Source: JBFMCT01 sp046565765 (lineage in GTDB: Bacteria; Actinomycetota; Acidimicrobiia; Acidimicrobiales; AC-14). From it: DNA of 64,000 nt. The translations under genes were made by a program, and so were the position numbers. Location: NCBI GenBank assembly GCA_046565765.1, contig JBKHXX010000032.1, forward strand, positions 62,001-126,000. The letters run 5' to 3'. Position 1 is the first letter of the stretch, and every line of letters begins with the position of its first letter. Of this stretch, positions 34,887 to 42,812 are shown in pieces. The notes below the pieces were generated by a model, which saw nothing but the letters and a program-made list of their open reading frames with translations, made no database searches and was not told the DNA's origin.

Positions 34887-36164
34887 ATGCTCCGGACCCC
34901 CCGTCTCCCCGCCGTGGCCGTGCTCGTGGCCCTGGTGGCGGCCGCCTGCTCCGGCCCGTCGCCGGGCGACGACGGCCTCACCATCGGCGCCGTCTACCCC
35001 GTGTCGGGCAAGCAGGGCCCGGGCGGGGCGGAGGAGGCCAACGGGGCCCGGCTGGCCGTGGAGCTGGCCAACGCCCGGGGCGGGGTGCACGGCCGCCCCG
35101 TCCGCCTCGACGTGGTCGACGTGGGCGCGGGCGAGGCTGCGCCCTCGGCGCTGGAGGACCTGCGGGCCCGAGGCGTCGAGCTCGTCCTGGGCAGCTACGG
35201 GAGCACGATCTCGGCTCCTGCGGCGGTGGCCGCGGCCCGCCGGGGGATGCTGCTGTGGGAGACCGGGGCGGTGGGGCACATCTCGGCCGACGCGGGGGCG
35301 GGCGAGTCGTTCTTCCGGCTGGCGCCCATGGGGGCGTCGCTGGGGCGGGCGGCGGTGGCCTTCGTGCGCGACCAGCTCCACCCCCTGCTGGGCCCGGCCC
35401 GGCCCGGCGAACCGCTGCGGTACGCGGTGGCCTACGTGGACGACGCCTACGGCCGCTCGGTCGGCCTGGGCGCGATCGACGAGGTGGAGGCGAGCGGCCA
35501 GGTGCTGGCCGGAACGTTCCCCTACGACCTGCGGGGCTTCGACGCACCCGGCCTGGTGCGGTCCATCGCCGAGACGCGCCCCGACGTGCTGTTCGTGTCC
35601 GCCTACCTGGAGGACGGGGTGGCCCTGCGGGCCGAGACCGTGGCCCAGGGGCTGGCCCTCAAGGCCAGCGTGGGGACGTCGTCCAGCTACTGCATGCCCT
35701 CGTTCGCGGCCCGGCTGGGACGGGCCGCCGTGGGGCTGTTCGCCTCCGACAAGCCCGACGCCCACCAGGTGGCGCAGGTGCGGCCCGACACGCTGGCCCC
35801 CGGCGCCCGGGAGGCGCTCGAGTGGGCCAGCCGCCGCTACCGGCAGCGCCACCGGGAGGACATGACGCCCGCCGCCCTGTCGGGGTTCGCCAACACGTGG
35901 GCCCTGGTCGGCCACGTGCTGCCCGCGGCCGGCCAGGGGGCGGGGCCGGCGGCCGTGGCCGACGCCGCCCGCCGCCTCAAGCTGCCGGAGGGGGCGCTGC
36001 CCAACGGGGCGGGGCTCGACCTGGCGGGCCCGGGTGTGCTCGACGCGGGCGAGAACCGGGCGGCGGTGAGCGTGATCTGGCAGTGGGTCGACGACCGGAC
36101 CCAGGCAGTGGTGTGGCCCCCGGCCTTCGCCACCCGGCCGCTGCAGGCGATCCCCATCCTGTGA
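34887..36164 (+). CDS. Periplasmic-binding-protein-like lipoprotein (Peripla_BP_6)
   Basis: A 425-residue type I binding protein of the branched-chain amino acid/receptor family. The signal peptide ends AAACS (lipobox). The fold shows as LTIGAVYPVSGKQGPGG, NGARLAVELANARGG, VLGSYGSTISAPAAVAAARR and a hinge near YAVAYVDDAYGRSVG. No permease or ATPase of the HAA family adjoins, so it may be a sensor or a scaffold rather than part of an importer. ATG 34887 has GAGG six bases upstream; an in-frame GTG at 34875 overlaps the CPBP stop and is an alternative. Confidence 0.82.
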   Translation: MLRTPRLPAVAVLVALVAAACSGPSPGDDGLTIGAVYPVSGKQGPGGAEEANGARLAVELANARGGVHGRPVRLDVVDVGAGEAAPSALEDLRARGVELVLGSYGSTISAPAAVAAARRGMLLWETGAVGHISADAGAGESFFRLAPMGASLGRAAVAFVRDQLHPLLGPARPGEPLRYAVAYVDDAYGRSVGLGAIDEVEASGQVLAGTFPYDLRGFDAPGLVRSIAETRPDVLFVSAYLEDGVALRAETVAQGLALKASVGTSSSYCMPSFAARLGRAAVGLFASDKPDAHQVAQVRPDTLAPGAREALEWASRRYRQRHREDMTPAALSGFANTWALVGHVLPAAGQGAGPAAVADAARRLKLPEGALPNGAGLDLAGPGVLDAGENRAAVSVIWQWVDDRTQAVVWPPAFATRPLQAIPIL

Positions 36165-36913
36165 CCCGGCGGGCGGGGCCGGTCCTGGCCCTGCTCTACG
36201 CGGCGGTGGCGGCGGCGACCGCGGCGTTGGCCCCGCACGTCGGGCGGCCCCTGTTCGACGGGTTCGCCCCTCCCCCGCCCTACAACTACGTGGAGCCGCC
36301 GCCCGAGCTGCGGTCGTCCAACTTCCCGCCCCGGGCGGCCACCACGTCGGTGGTGCTGGAGGAGGGCGGGACGGCGGCCATCAACGTCAGCACCGAGGAC
36401 GCCCAGGCCATCGTCACCCTGCCGGCGGGGGCCGTGCCGCCCAACCCCGACGGCGACGACCAGTCGGTGACGGTCGGGCTGCTCCCCCTGGCCCCCTCGG
36501 CCCTGCCCCCGCTGCCACCCGAGCTGCGCCCCGCCAGCAACGTCTACCAGCTCGCGTTGACCTACCAGCCGTCGGGCACGCCGGTGGGTGCTGGCGGGCT
36601 GGCCGCCGGGGCCACGGTGGCGCTGACCGGAGGCCTCCTGGGCGACACCTTGCTGTACTCGGCCGACGGCCAGGCGTGGCAGCGCGTGCCGGCTCGGCCC
36701 TTCGGCAACACCCACGGCATGACCGGGCCCGTCCAGGGTCCCGGCTACTACCTGGTCGCCGCCTCCCCAGCCGTTCCCCCGCCGACGATCACGACCGAGG
36801 ACGGTGCCGGCGGCGGCGGGATGCAGGCCATCGGAGTGGCGCTGGTGGCCGGGGGCCTGGTGGGGGCCGCCTTCTACGTCCGCAACCGCCGGCAGGAGCG
36901 GCGGAGGCGGTGA
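36161..36913 (+). CDS. Double-anchored LFDGFAP protein, copy 2
   Basis: A 250-residue paralog of the protein at 32466, with the same plan: N-terminal helix (VLALLYAAVAAATAALA), outer beta domain, C-terminal helix (about 222-240) and basic tail NRRQERRRR. The shared opening is RPLFDGFAPPPPYNYVEPPP and the shared later motif is LYSADGQAWQRVPARPF. The internal Ser-Gly-Asn-rich loops differ, so the copies have diverged. GTG start overlaps the binding-protein stop (GTGA). Function unknown. Confidence 0.72.
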   Translation: MTRRAGPVLALLYAAVAAATAALAPHVGRPLFDGFAPPPPYNYVEPPPELRSSNFPPRAATTSVVLEEGGTAAINVSTEDAQAIVTLPAGAVPPNPDGDDQSVTVGLLPLAPSALPPLPPELRPASNVYQLALTYQPSGTPVGAGGLAAGATVALTGGLLGDTLLYSADGQAWQRVPARPFGNTHGMTGPVQGPGYYLVAASPAVPPPTITTEDGAGGGGMQAIGVALVAGGLVGAAFYVRNRRQERRRR

Positions 36914-36942
36914 CGGCCTGGGTGGCCCGAACGCGGTGGCCG

Positions 36943-36948
36943 TAGGAT
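36943..36948 (+). promoter_or_regulatory. TANNNT box of leaderless ABC operon promoter
   Basis: TAGGAT ends 8 bp before the GTG start at 36957, with no ribosome-binding site. It gives the ABC-2 pair its own transcription start after the long envelope gene run. Confidence 0.5.
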
Positions 36949-36956
36949 CGGCGCCC

Positions 36957-37877
36957 GTGGCCGAGCCCGTGATCGCCGTGCGCGGCCTGCGCAAGTCCTA
37001 CGGCCAGCGCGAGGCGGTGCGGGGAATCGACCTCACCGTGGAGCGGGGCGAGATCTTCGCCTTCCTCGGTCCCAACGGGGCGGGCAAGACGACCACCGTC
37101 GAGATCCTCGAGGGATACCGGGAAGCGAGCGCGGGCGACGTGTCGGTGCTAGGGGCCGACCCCCGGCGGCCGCCCCCCGGGTGGCGGGAGCGGGTGGGCG
37201 TCGTCCTCCAGGAGCTGCGCCTGCCGTCGCTGTTGACCGTGCGGGAGACGCTCAGCATGTACGCCGGCTACTACGCCTCGCCCCGGGGGGTGGACGAGAC
37301 GATCGAGCTGGTGGGCCTCTCCGGCGCCGCCGGCCAGCGCAACTCCAGGCTGTCGGGCGGCCAGCAGCGCCGCCTCGACGTCGCCCTGGCGCTTGTCGGC
37401 GACCCCGAGCTGCTCTTCCTCGACGAGCCCACCACCGGCTTCGACCCCGCCGCCCGCAGGGGGGCGTGGGAGCTCATCGCCGGGCTGCGGGGGCTGGGCA
37501 AGACGGTGTTCCTCACCACCCACTACATGGACGAGGCCCAGTACCTGGCCGACCGGGTGGCCATCCTCAAGGACGGCCGCATCGTGGCCGAGGGCCCTCC
37601 CGCCGAGCTGGGGCGGCGAGAGGCGTCGGGCACGATCGTGACCTTCGGGCTCCCCGACGGGTCATCGGCGGCCGACCTGCCGGCCGGCCTGGGCGGACGG
37701 GTCCGGGCGGTGGCGGGCCTGGGCGCGGCGGCGCGGTTCGAGATGACCACCGAGGCCCCCACCCGCGACCTGGCCACCCTCACCGGCTGGGCCGTGGCCC
37801 GGGGGATCGAGCTGGACGGGCTGGAGGCCCACCGGCCGTCCCTGGAGGACGTCTACCTGGAGCTGACCGGCCCATGA
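36957..37877 (+). CDS. ABC-2-type exporter ATP-binding protein
   Basis: A 306-residue ATPase with Walker A GPNGAGKT, Q-loop in VVLQELRLPSLLTVRE, signature LSGGQQRRLDVALAL, Walker B LLFLDEPTTGFDP and switch His in LTTHYMDEAQ. The DUF4162-like C-terminal ~90 residues are typical of drug, lipid or antibiotic exporters of the CcmA/DrrA type. GTG start. It overlaps the permease gene by ATGA. Substrate unknown. Confidence 0.9.
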   Translation: MAEPVIAVRGLRKSYGQREAVRGIDLTVERGEIFAFLGPNGAGKTTTVEILEGYREASAGDVSVLGADPRRPPPGWRERVGVVLQELRLPSLLTVRETLSMYAGYYASPRGVDETIELVGLSGAAGQRNSRLSGGQQRRLDVALALVGDPELLFLDEPTTGFDPAARRGAWELIAGLRGLGKTVFLTTHYMDEAQYLADRVAILKDGRIVAEGPPAELGRREASGTIVTFGLPDGSSAADLPAGLGGRVRAVAGLGAAARFEMTTEAPTRDLATLTGWAVARGIELDGLEAHRPSLEDVYLELTGP

Positions 37878-38650
37878 AGGGCGCGGGGGGCATGCTCCTC
37901 CACCAGTACCGCTACGACCAGAAGCAGTTCTGGCGGGAGCCGGCGGGGGTGTTCTTCACCGTCGTGCTGCCGCTGCTGTTCCTCTTCCTGTTCGTCTCCA
38001 TCTTCGGGAACGACACGACCGAGGTGAACGGGCGGCCCGTCCGGGCGTCGACCTACTACGTGCCGGGGATCATCACCCTGGCCGTGGTCTCGGCCACCAT
38101 CGTCAACCTCGCCATCACGTTCACCATCCTGCGCGAGAAGGGCCTGCTGAAGCGGGTGCGCAGCACGCCTCTGCCTCCGTGGGTGTACCTGGCGGCGAGG
38201 GTGCTGACCGCCACCGTCATCACCCTGCTGATGGTCGTGGCCGTCGTCGGGCTGGGGCGGCTGGTCTACGGGGTGAGCGTTCCCCCCCGCACCGTGCCCG
38301 CCCTGGCCCTGACCGTGCTCGTGGGCACCGCCGCCTGCTGCGCCCTGGGCTTCGCCATGACCGCCATCATCCCGTCGGAGAACGCCGCGCCGGCGGTCAC
38401 CAACGCCATTCTGCTCCCCCTCTACTTCTTCTCCGGCGTCTTCATCCCCGACTCGAGCCTGCCCGACTGGATGAAGTCGTTCGCCGGCATCTTCCCGGTG
38501 CGCCACCTGTTCCAGTCGTTCCTCTCGGCCTTCGACCCCGGCGCCACCGGCGCCGGCATCGCCTGGGACCATCTGGCGGTCCTGGCCGGGTGGGGGCTGC
38601 TCGGGGCGGTGGTGGCGGTCAGGGCTTTCCGCTGGACGCCGCGAGGGTAG
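37874..38650 (+). CDS. ABC-2-type exporter permease
   Basis: A 258-residue permease of the ABC-2/DrrB type with six helices. The N-terminal amphipathic part LLHQYRYDQKQFWREPAGVFF precedes helix 1; TILREKGLLKRVRSTPLPPW is the conserved cytoplasmic loop that meets the ATPase. FFSGVFIPDSSLPDWM sits before the last helix. ATG start in an ATGA overlap. Its TAG stop is the first half of the TAGGTT box in front of the next small gene. Confidence 0.88.
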   Translation: MKGAGGMLLHQYRYDQKQFWREPAGVFFTVVLPLLFLFLFVSIFGNDTTEVNGRPVRASTYYVPGIITLAVVSATIVNLAITFTILREKGLLKRVRSTPLPPWVYLAARVLTATVITLLMVVAVVGLGRLVYGVSVPPRTVPALALTVLVGTAACCALGFAMTAIIPSENAAPAVTNAILLPLYFFSGVFIPDSSLPDWMKSFAGIFPVRHLFQSFLSAFDPGATGAGIAWDHLAVLAGWGLLGAVVAVRAFRWTPRG

Positions 38651-38653
38651 GTT
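38648..38653 (+). promoter_or_regulatory. TANNNT box sharing the upstream TAG stop
   Basis: TAGGTT ends 7 bp before the ATG at 38661. Its first three bases are the permease stop codon. Confidence 0.45.
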
Positions 38654-38660
38654 GGCGGCC

Positions 38661-38846
38661 ATGCCCGACGTGCTGCCCGACGACCAGGACCCACTCGCCG
38701 ACCAGGCCCACAGCGCGGTCCTGGAGGACGAGGAGGGCCAGGAGTACACCGTCGACCAGCAGAATGCCGGCCCCGAGTCGGAGGCCGGCAGCGGCGAGTG
38801 GCCCGACCCCGACAACCCACCCCAGGCGCCCGCCCCCGGCGCCTAA
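38661..38846 (+). CDS. Small acidic protein, unknown function
   Basis: A 61-residue, strongly acidic, probably disordered protein (many Asp, Glu, Gln and Pro; MPDVLPDDQDPLADQAHSAV; ends PAPGA). It has no membrane segment and no recognised family. Its codon pattern follows the surrounding genes and a plausible leaderless promoter precedes it, so I take it as real. The last 4 bp overlap the end of the convergent gcvPB gene. Confidence 0.5.
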   Translation: MPDVLPDDQDPLADQAHSAVLEDEEGQEYTVDQQNAGPESEAGSGEWPDPDNPPQAPAPGA

Positions 38847-40354
38847 CCGGGCGGGCGGGAATCGAAGGTGGGGATGAGCTGGCGGGCGGCGCGGGCTTCG
38901 TCGACCCGGCGCACGGGGGTCGTCCTGGGCGCCTGGTGGGCCTCCTCGCCGGTGTCGCCGGCGATGCGCAGGAGGGCCTCGGCCAGGGCCTCCAGCGTCT
39001 GGGGGCTCTCCGTCTCGGTGGGCTCGATCATGAGCGCCTCCTCGACGATGAGCGGGAAGTACACGGTGGGGGCGTGGAAGCCCTCCTCCAGCAGCCGCTT
39101 GGCCACGTCGAGGGCCCTGAGCCCCCTCTGCTTCTTGAGGGTGGCCGCCGAGGCCACGAACTCGTGCATGTTGGGTCGGTCGTAAGGGATGTCGTAGACG
39201 CCCCGCAGCCGGTTGCGCAGCCAGTTGGCGTTGAGCACCGCCCCCTCGGCCACCTTCCGCAGCCCGTCGCCCCCGTTGGCCAGGATGTACGACCAGGCCC
39301 GGGCCAGGGCCAGGGCGTTGCCGTGCCAGGAGTGCACCCGCCCGATCGACCGCTCCGGCATGGCCCACTCCCAGCCATCGCCGTCGGTGCCGCGGACGGG
39401 CCTGGGCCCGGGCAGGTAGGGGGCCAGCCGCTCCGTCACGGCCACCGGGCCTGCCCCCGGGCCGCCGCCGCCGTGCGGCACGGCGAACGTCTTGTGGAGG
39501 TTGAGATGCACGATGTCGAACCCCATCGCCCCGGGCTGGCTCACCCCCAGGATGGCGTTGATGTTGGCCCCGTCGTAGTACAGCAGCCCGCCGACCTCGT
39601 GCACCGCGGCGGCGATCTCGACGATGTCCTCCTCGAACAGGCCGAGGGTGTTGGGGTTGGTGAGCATGATCCCGGCCACGTCGTCGTCGAGGCGGGCGCG
39701 GAGGGCGGCCACGTCGACCAGGCCGCGGTCGTCCGACGGCACCTGGGTGACCTCGTAGCCGCCGAGGGTCACCGACGCGGGGTTGGTGCCGTGGGCGGAG
39801 TCGGGGATGAGCACCCGGCGGCGCTCCCGGGGGCCGGGATGGTCGGCGTGCCAGGCCCGCATGAGGAGCAGGCCGGTGAGCTCGCCGGCCGCGCCGGCGG
39901 GCGGCTGGAGGGTGGCGGCGGCCATGCCCGTGACCGTGCACAGGGCGTCCTCCAGGCCGGCCAGCAGCTCGAGCCACCCCTGGGCCAGGGCGGCGGGGAC
40001 GGCGGGGTGCACGTTGGCCAGCCCTGGCAGCGACGCCGCGTCGTCGCACAGCTTGGGGTTGTACTTCATGGTGCACGACCCGAGCGGGTAGGCCCCCAGG
40101 TCGACGGAGTACTGGCGGGCGCTCAGGCGGGTGAAGTGGGCCACCAGGTCCCGCTCGGACACCTCGGCGATCGGGGCCGGGTCGAGGCGGAGGTGGTCGG
40201 CGGGCACGAGCTCGTCGGCCGCCCACTCGGGCACGCCGGTGGTGCGGAAGGCGGCGGCCCGCCGGCCCGGGGACGACAGCTCGAACAGGGTGGGCTCGGC
40301 GTCGTGCCCCATGAGGGGGATGGAGGTGGCCTTGCCGCCGGCGGCTGCGCTCAC
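38843..40354 (-). CDS. gcvPB: Glycine dehydrogenase (decarboxylating) subunit 2
   Basis: A 503-residue PLP-dependent half of the split P-protein of the glycine cleavage system. The PLP lysine lies in HLNLHKTFAVPHGGGGPG (about residue 287), preceded by DGANINAILG. The N-terminal LGSCTMKYNPK and IPDSAHGTNPAS are also diagnostic. With GcvPA it decarboxylates glycine and passes the methylamine to lipoyl-GcvH. GTG start overlapping the gcvPA stop (GTGA), so the two are made together. The C-terminal 40 residues are an Arg/Pro-rich tail. Confidence 0.95.
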   Translation of the reverse strand: MSAAAGGKATSIPLMGHDAEPTLFELSSPGRRAAAFRTTGVPEWAADELVPADHLRLDPAPIAEVSERDLVAHFTRLSARQYSVDLGAYPLGSCTMKYNPKLCDDAASLPGLANVHPAVPAALAQGWLELLAGLEDALCTVTGMAAATLQPPAGAAGELTGLLLMRAWHADHPGPRERRRVLIPDSAHGTNPASVTLGGYEVTQVPSDDRGLVDVAALRARLDDDVAGIMLTNPNTLGLFEEDIVEIAAAVHEVGGLLYYDGANINAILGVSQPGAMGFDIVHLNLHKTFAVPHGGGGPGAGPVAVTERLAPYLPGPRPVRGTDGDGWEWAMPERSIGRVHSWHGNALALARAWSYILANGGDGLRKVAEGAVLNANWLRNRLRGVYDIPYDRPNMHEFVASAATLKKQRGLRALDVAKRLLEEGFHAPTVYFPLIVEEALMIEPTETESPQTLEALAEALLRIAGDTGEEAHQAPRTTPVRRVDEARAARQLIPTFDSRPPG

Positions 40355-41667
40355 CGGACCACCTTCTCGAAGGCGGCGGCGTAGGCGTCGATCTCGTCGC
40401 GGGTGCGCTTCTCGGTGACCGAGACGAGCAGGCCCCCGTCGTCGAGGGGCACCCCGGCCAGGAAGCCGGCGTCGGCCATGCGCTCGACGATGGTGGAGCC
40501 GTCGACCGGGGCCCGCACCGCGAACTCCCGCACCACCGGGGCGGTGGACACCGGCTCCACGCCGTCGACGGCCAGCAGGGCTTCGCGGGCGTAGCGGGTG
40601 CCGCGGGCGCAGCGCAGGGCCATCTCCCGCAGGCCGGCGGTGCCCAGCCAGCCCAGCTGCACCACGCAGGCCACCGCGATCAGGGTCTGGTTGGTGCAGA
40701 CGTTGGACGAGGCCTTCTCCCGGCGGATGTCCTGCTCGCGGGTGCGGAGGGTGGTGACGTAGGCCCGGGTGCCGCCGGCGTCGACGGTCTCCCCCACCAG
40801 CCGCCCGGGGAGCCGGCGCACGTGCTCGCGGCGGGTGGCGAACAGGCCCAGGTAGGGCCCACCGAAGGACAGGGGGGTGCCGAAGGGCTGCCCCTCCCCC
40901 ACCACCACGTCGGCCCCGTAGTCGGAGGGCGGCCGGAGCAGGGCCAGGGCCACCGGGTCCACGGCCACGACCAGCAGCCCCCCCGCCCGCCGGGCCGCCT
41001 CGGCGGCGGCCGACAGGTCGTCGATGCAGCCCAGGTAGTTGGGGTACTGCACGACCACCGCGCCGGCCTCGCCGTCCTCCGGCCAGGCCGTGACCCCGCC
41101 CGCCAGCGGGACGTCGACCAGGTCGTGGCCGGTCCCGGCGGCGAACGTGCCCACGACGTCGCGCCAGTTGGGGTGGAGGCCGCCCGACAGCCACACCGCC
41201 GGGCGGCCGGTGGCGGCCACGGCCAGGTTGACCGCCTCCACGGTGGCGCTGGCCCCGTCGTAGAGGGAGGCGTTGGCCACCTCCATGCCGGTCAGGCGGG
41301 CGATGACCGTCTGGTACTCGAACAACGCCTGGAGCACGCCCTGGGCCACCTCGGGCTGGTAGGGCGTGTAGGCGGTCACGAACTCGGAGCGGAAGGCCAC
41401 CCGCCGCACCACCGCCGGGATCTCGTGGTCGTACGCCCCGCCGCCGGCGAAGCAGACGAGGTCCCGGCCGGCCGGGCGGTTGGCCTCGGCCAGCTGCTCC
41501 ATGCGGGCCAACGCGTCGAACTCGGACAGGCCGGGCGGCAGGTCGAGCCCGCCCGCCAGGCGGAGGGCCTCGGGCACGGCGGCGAACAGCTCGTCGACCG
41601 AGGCGAGCCCGAGCGACGCCAGCATGTCGGCCACCTCGGCGTCGGTGTGGGGGACGTAGTGGCCCAC
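40351..41667 (-). CDS. gcvPA: Glycine dehydrogenase (decarboxylating) subunit 1
   Basis: A 438-residue first half of the split P-protein. Typical pieces are VGHYVPHTDAEVADMLASLG, FAGGGAYDHEIPAVVRRVAF, YTPYQPEVAQGVLQALFEYQ and GEGQPFGTPLSFGGPYLGL. It pairs with GcvPB to form the PLP active site. I start at GTG 41667, where the family begins; a TAGATT box ends 10 bp upstream, so the gene may have its own near-leaderless promoter after the hairpin that separates it from gcvT. Confidence 0.93.
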   Translation of the reverse strand: MGHYVPHTDAEVADMLASLGLASVDELFAAVPEALRLAGGLDLPPGLSEFDALARMEQLAEANRPAGRDLVCFAGGGAYDHEIPAVVRRVAFRSEFVTAYTPYQPEVAQGVLQALFEYQTVIARLTGMEVANASLYDGASATVEAVNLAVAATGRPAVWLSGGLHPNWRDVVGTFAAGTGHDLVDVPLAGGVTAWPEDGEAGAVVVQYPNYLGCIDDLSAAAEAARRAGGLLVVAVDPVALALLRPPSDYGADVVVGEGQPFGTPLSFGGPYLGLFATRREHVRRLPGRLVGETVDAGGTRAYVTTLRTREQDIRREKASSNVCTNQTLIAVACVVQLGWLGTAGLREMALRCARGTRYAREALLAVDGVEPVSTAPVVREFAVRAPVDGSTIVERMADAGFLAGVPLDDGGLLVSVTEKRTRDEIDAYAAAFEKVVR

Positions 41668-41677
41668 GGCGCCCGCC

Positions 41678-41683
41678 AATCTA
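41678..41683 (-). promoter_or_regulatory. TANNNT box before gcvPA
   Basis: On the minus strand TAGATT ends 10 bp before the GTG start of gcvPA, just after a large hairpin, allowing transcription of gcvPA-gcvPB apart from gcvT. Confidence 0.4.
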
Positions 41684-41696
41684 GGTGGTGGGGCGG

Positions 41697-41747
41697 GCGT
41701 TTCAGGCAGACGACCCGCGGAAACCGCGGGCTCGCTGCCTAAAACGC
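41697..41747 (-). terminator. Large hairpin between gcvT and gcvPA
   Basis: Nested complementary blocks: GCGTTT/AAACGC (41697-41702, 41742-41747), AGGCAG/CTGCCT (41704-41709, 41735-41740) and CCCGCGG/CCGCGGG (41714-41720, 41724-41730) with a 3-base loop. It starts in the last gcvT codons. There is no T-run after it, so it may be an attenuator or an mRNA-stabilising stem rather than a classical terminator. Confidence 0.6.
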
Positions 41748-42812
41748 CTTGGGCCGGCCGCGGCGGACGAAGGGAAGGGGGACGAGGGTGGCGGGCATCT
41801 GCTGGCCCCGGGCGTCGACGGCGACCTTCTGGCCCTCGCGGGACTGGGGCGGCAGGAAGGCGAGGGCGATGCCGTGGCCGAGGGTGGGCGAGAAGTTGCC
41901 GCTGGTGACCTCGCCCACCAGCTCGGAGCCGGAGTACACCTTGTAGCCGGCCCGGGGCGGCTGGCGGCCCTCGACGGTGAGGCCCCGCAGCTCCCGGTCG
42001 AGGCCCCGTCGACGCTGCGCCTCCAGGGCCCCCCGGCCCCGGAAGTCGCCCTTGTGCCAGGCCACCACCCAGCCGAGGCCCGCCTCCAGAGGCGTGATGC
42101 CCGGGCCCAGCTCGTGGCCGTGCAGGGGCAGGCCCGCCTCCAGGCGGAGCGTGTCCCGGGCGCCCAGGCCGGCGGGCAGGATCCCGGCGTCGAGCAGGGC
42201 CTCCCAGAACGCCATCGCGAGTGCAGCGGGCACGGCCACCTCCACCCCGTCCTCGCCCGTGTAGCCCGTGCCCGCCACCACACAGGTGGTGTTCCGCCAC
42301 CGGAACGTCTTGACCGCGAAGCGGGGAACGGTGGCGGCGTCGGGGGCCACGTCGGCCAGCCAGCGCCGGGCCTCCGGCCCCTGCACCGCGAGAACGGCCC
42401 GGGCCTGGGTGACGTCCTCGGCGGTGGGGCCCAGGGCGTCGACCACCCGCTCGGTGTTGGAGGCGTTGGGCATGACGTGGAAGTCGTCGTGGGCGACCCA
42501 CCACACGATGATGTCGTCGACCACCGAGGCGTCGGCGGGGTCGAGCAGGTGGGTGTACTGCGCCCGGCCGGGACCGATCTTGGCCAGGTCGTTGGTCAGC
42601 TCCCCCTGGAGCCGCTCGAACGCCCCGGGACCGGTCACCCGTACCGTGCCCAGGTGGCTGACGTCGAACGCCACCGCCCCGTTGCGGCACGTGCGGTGCT
42701 CGACGAGGGTGCCCGAGGGGTAGGAGACCGGCATCTCCCAGCCTCCGAACGGCACCATCTTGGCGCCGAGGGCCCGGTGGGCCCGGTCGAGGGGCGAGTG
42801 GCGGAGGGCCAT
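41739..42812 (-). CDS. gcvT: Aminomethyltransferase (glycine cleavage T-protein)
   Basis: A 357-residue T-protein that moves the methylene group from aminomethyl-lipoyl-GcvH to tetrahydrofolate and frees ammonia. Family motifs: MVPFGGWEMPVSYPSG, AFDVSHLGTVRVTGPGA (the usual DVSHMG with Leu for Met), RDTLRLEAGLPLHGHEL and GEVTSGNFSPTLGHGIAL. The folate-binding barrel part (about 280-357) is intact. ATG overlaps the upstream phosphatase stop by one base (TGATG). A large hairpin begins in its last codons. Confidence 0.94.
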   Translation of the reverse strand: MALRHSPLDRAHRALGAKMVPFGGWEMPVSYPSGTLVEHRTCRNGAVAFDVSHLGTVRVTGPGAFERLQGELTNDLAKIGPGRAQYTHLLDPADASVVDDIIVWWVAHDDFHVMPNASNTERVVDALGPTAEDVTQARAVLAVQGPEARRWLADVAPDAATVPRFAVKTFRWRNTTCVVAGTGYTGEDGVEVAVPAALAMAFWEALLDAGILPAGLGARDTLRLEAGLPLHGHELGPGITPLEAGLGWVVAWHKGDFRGRGALEAQRRRGLDRELRGLTVEGRQPPRAGYKVYSGSELVGEVTSGNFSPTLGHGIALAFLPPQSREGQKVAVDARGQQMPATLVPLPFVRRGRPKAF

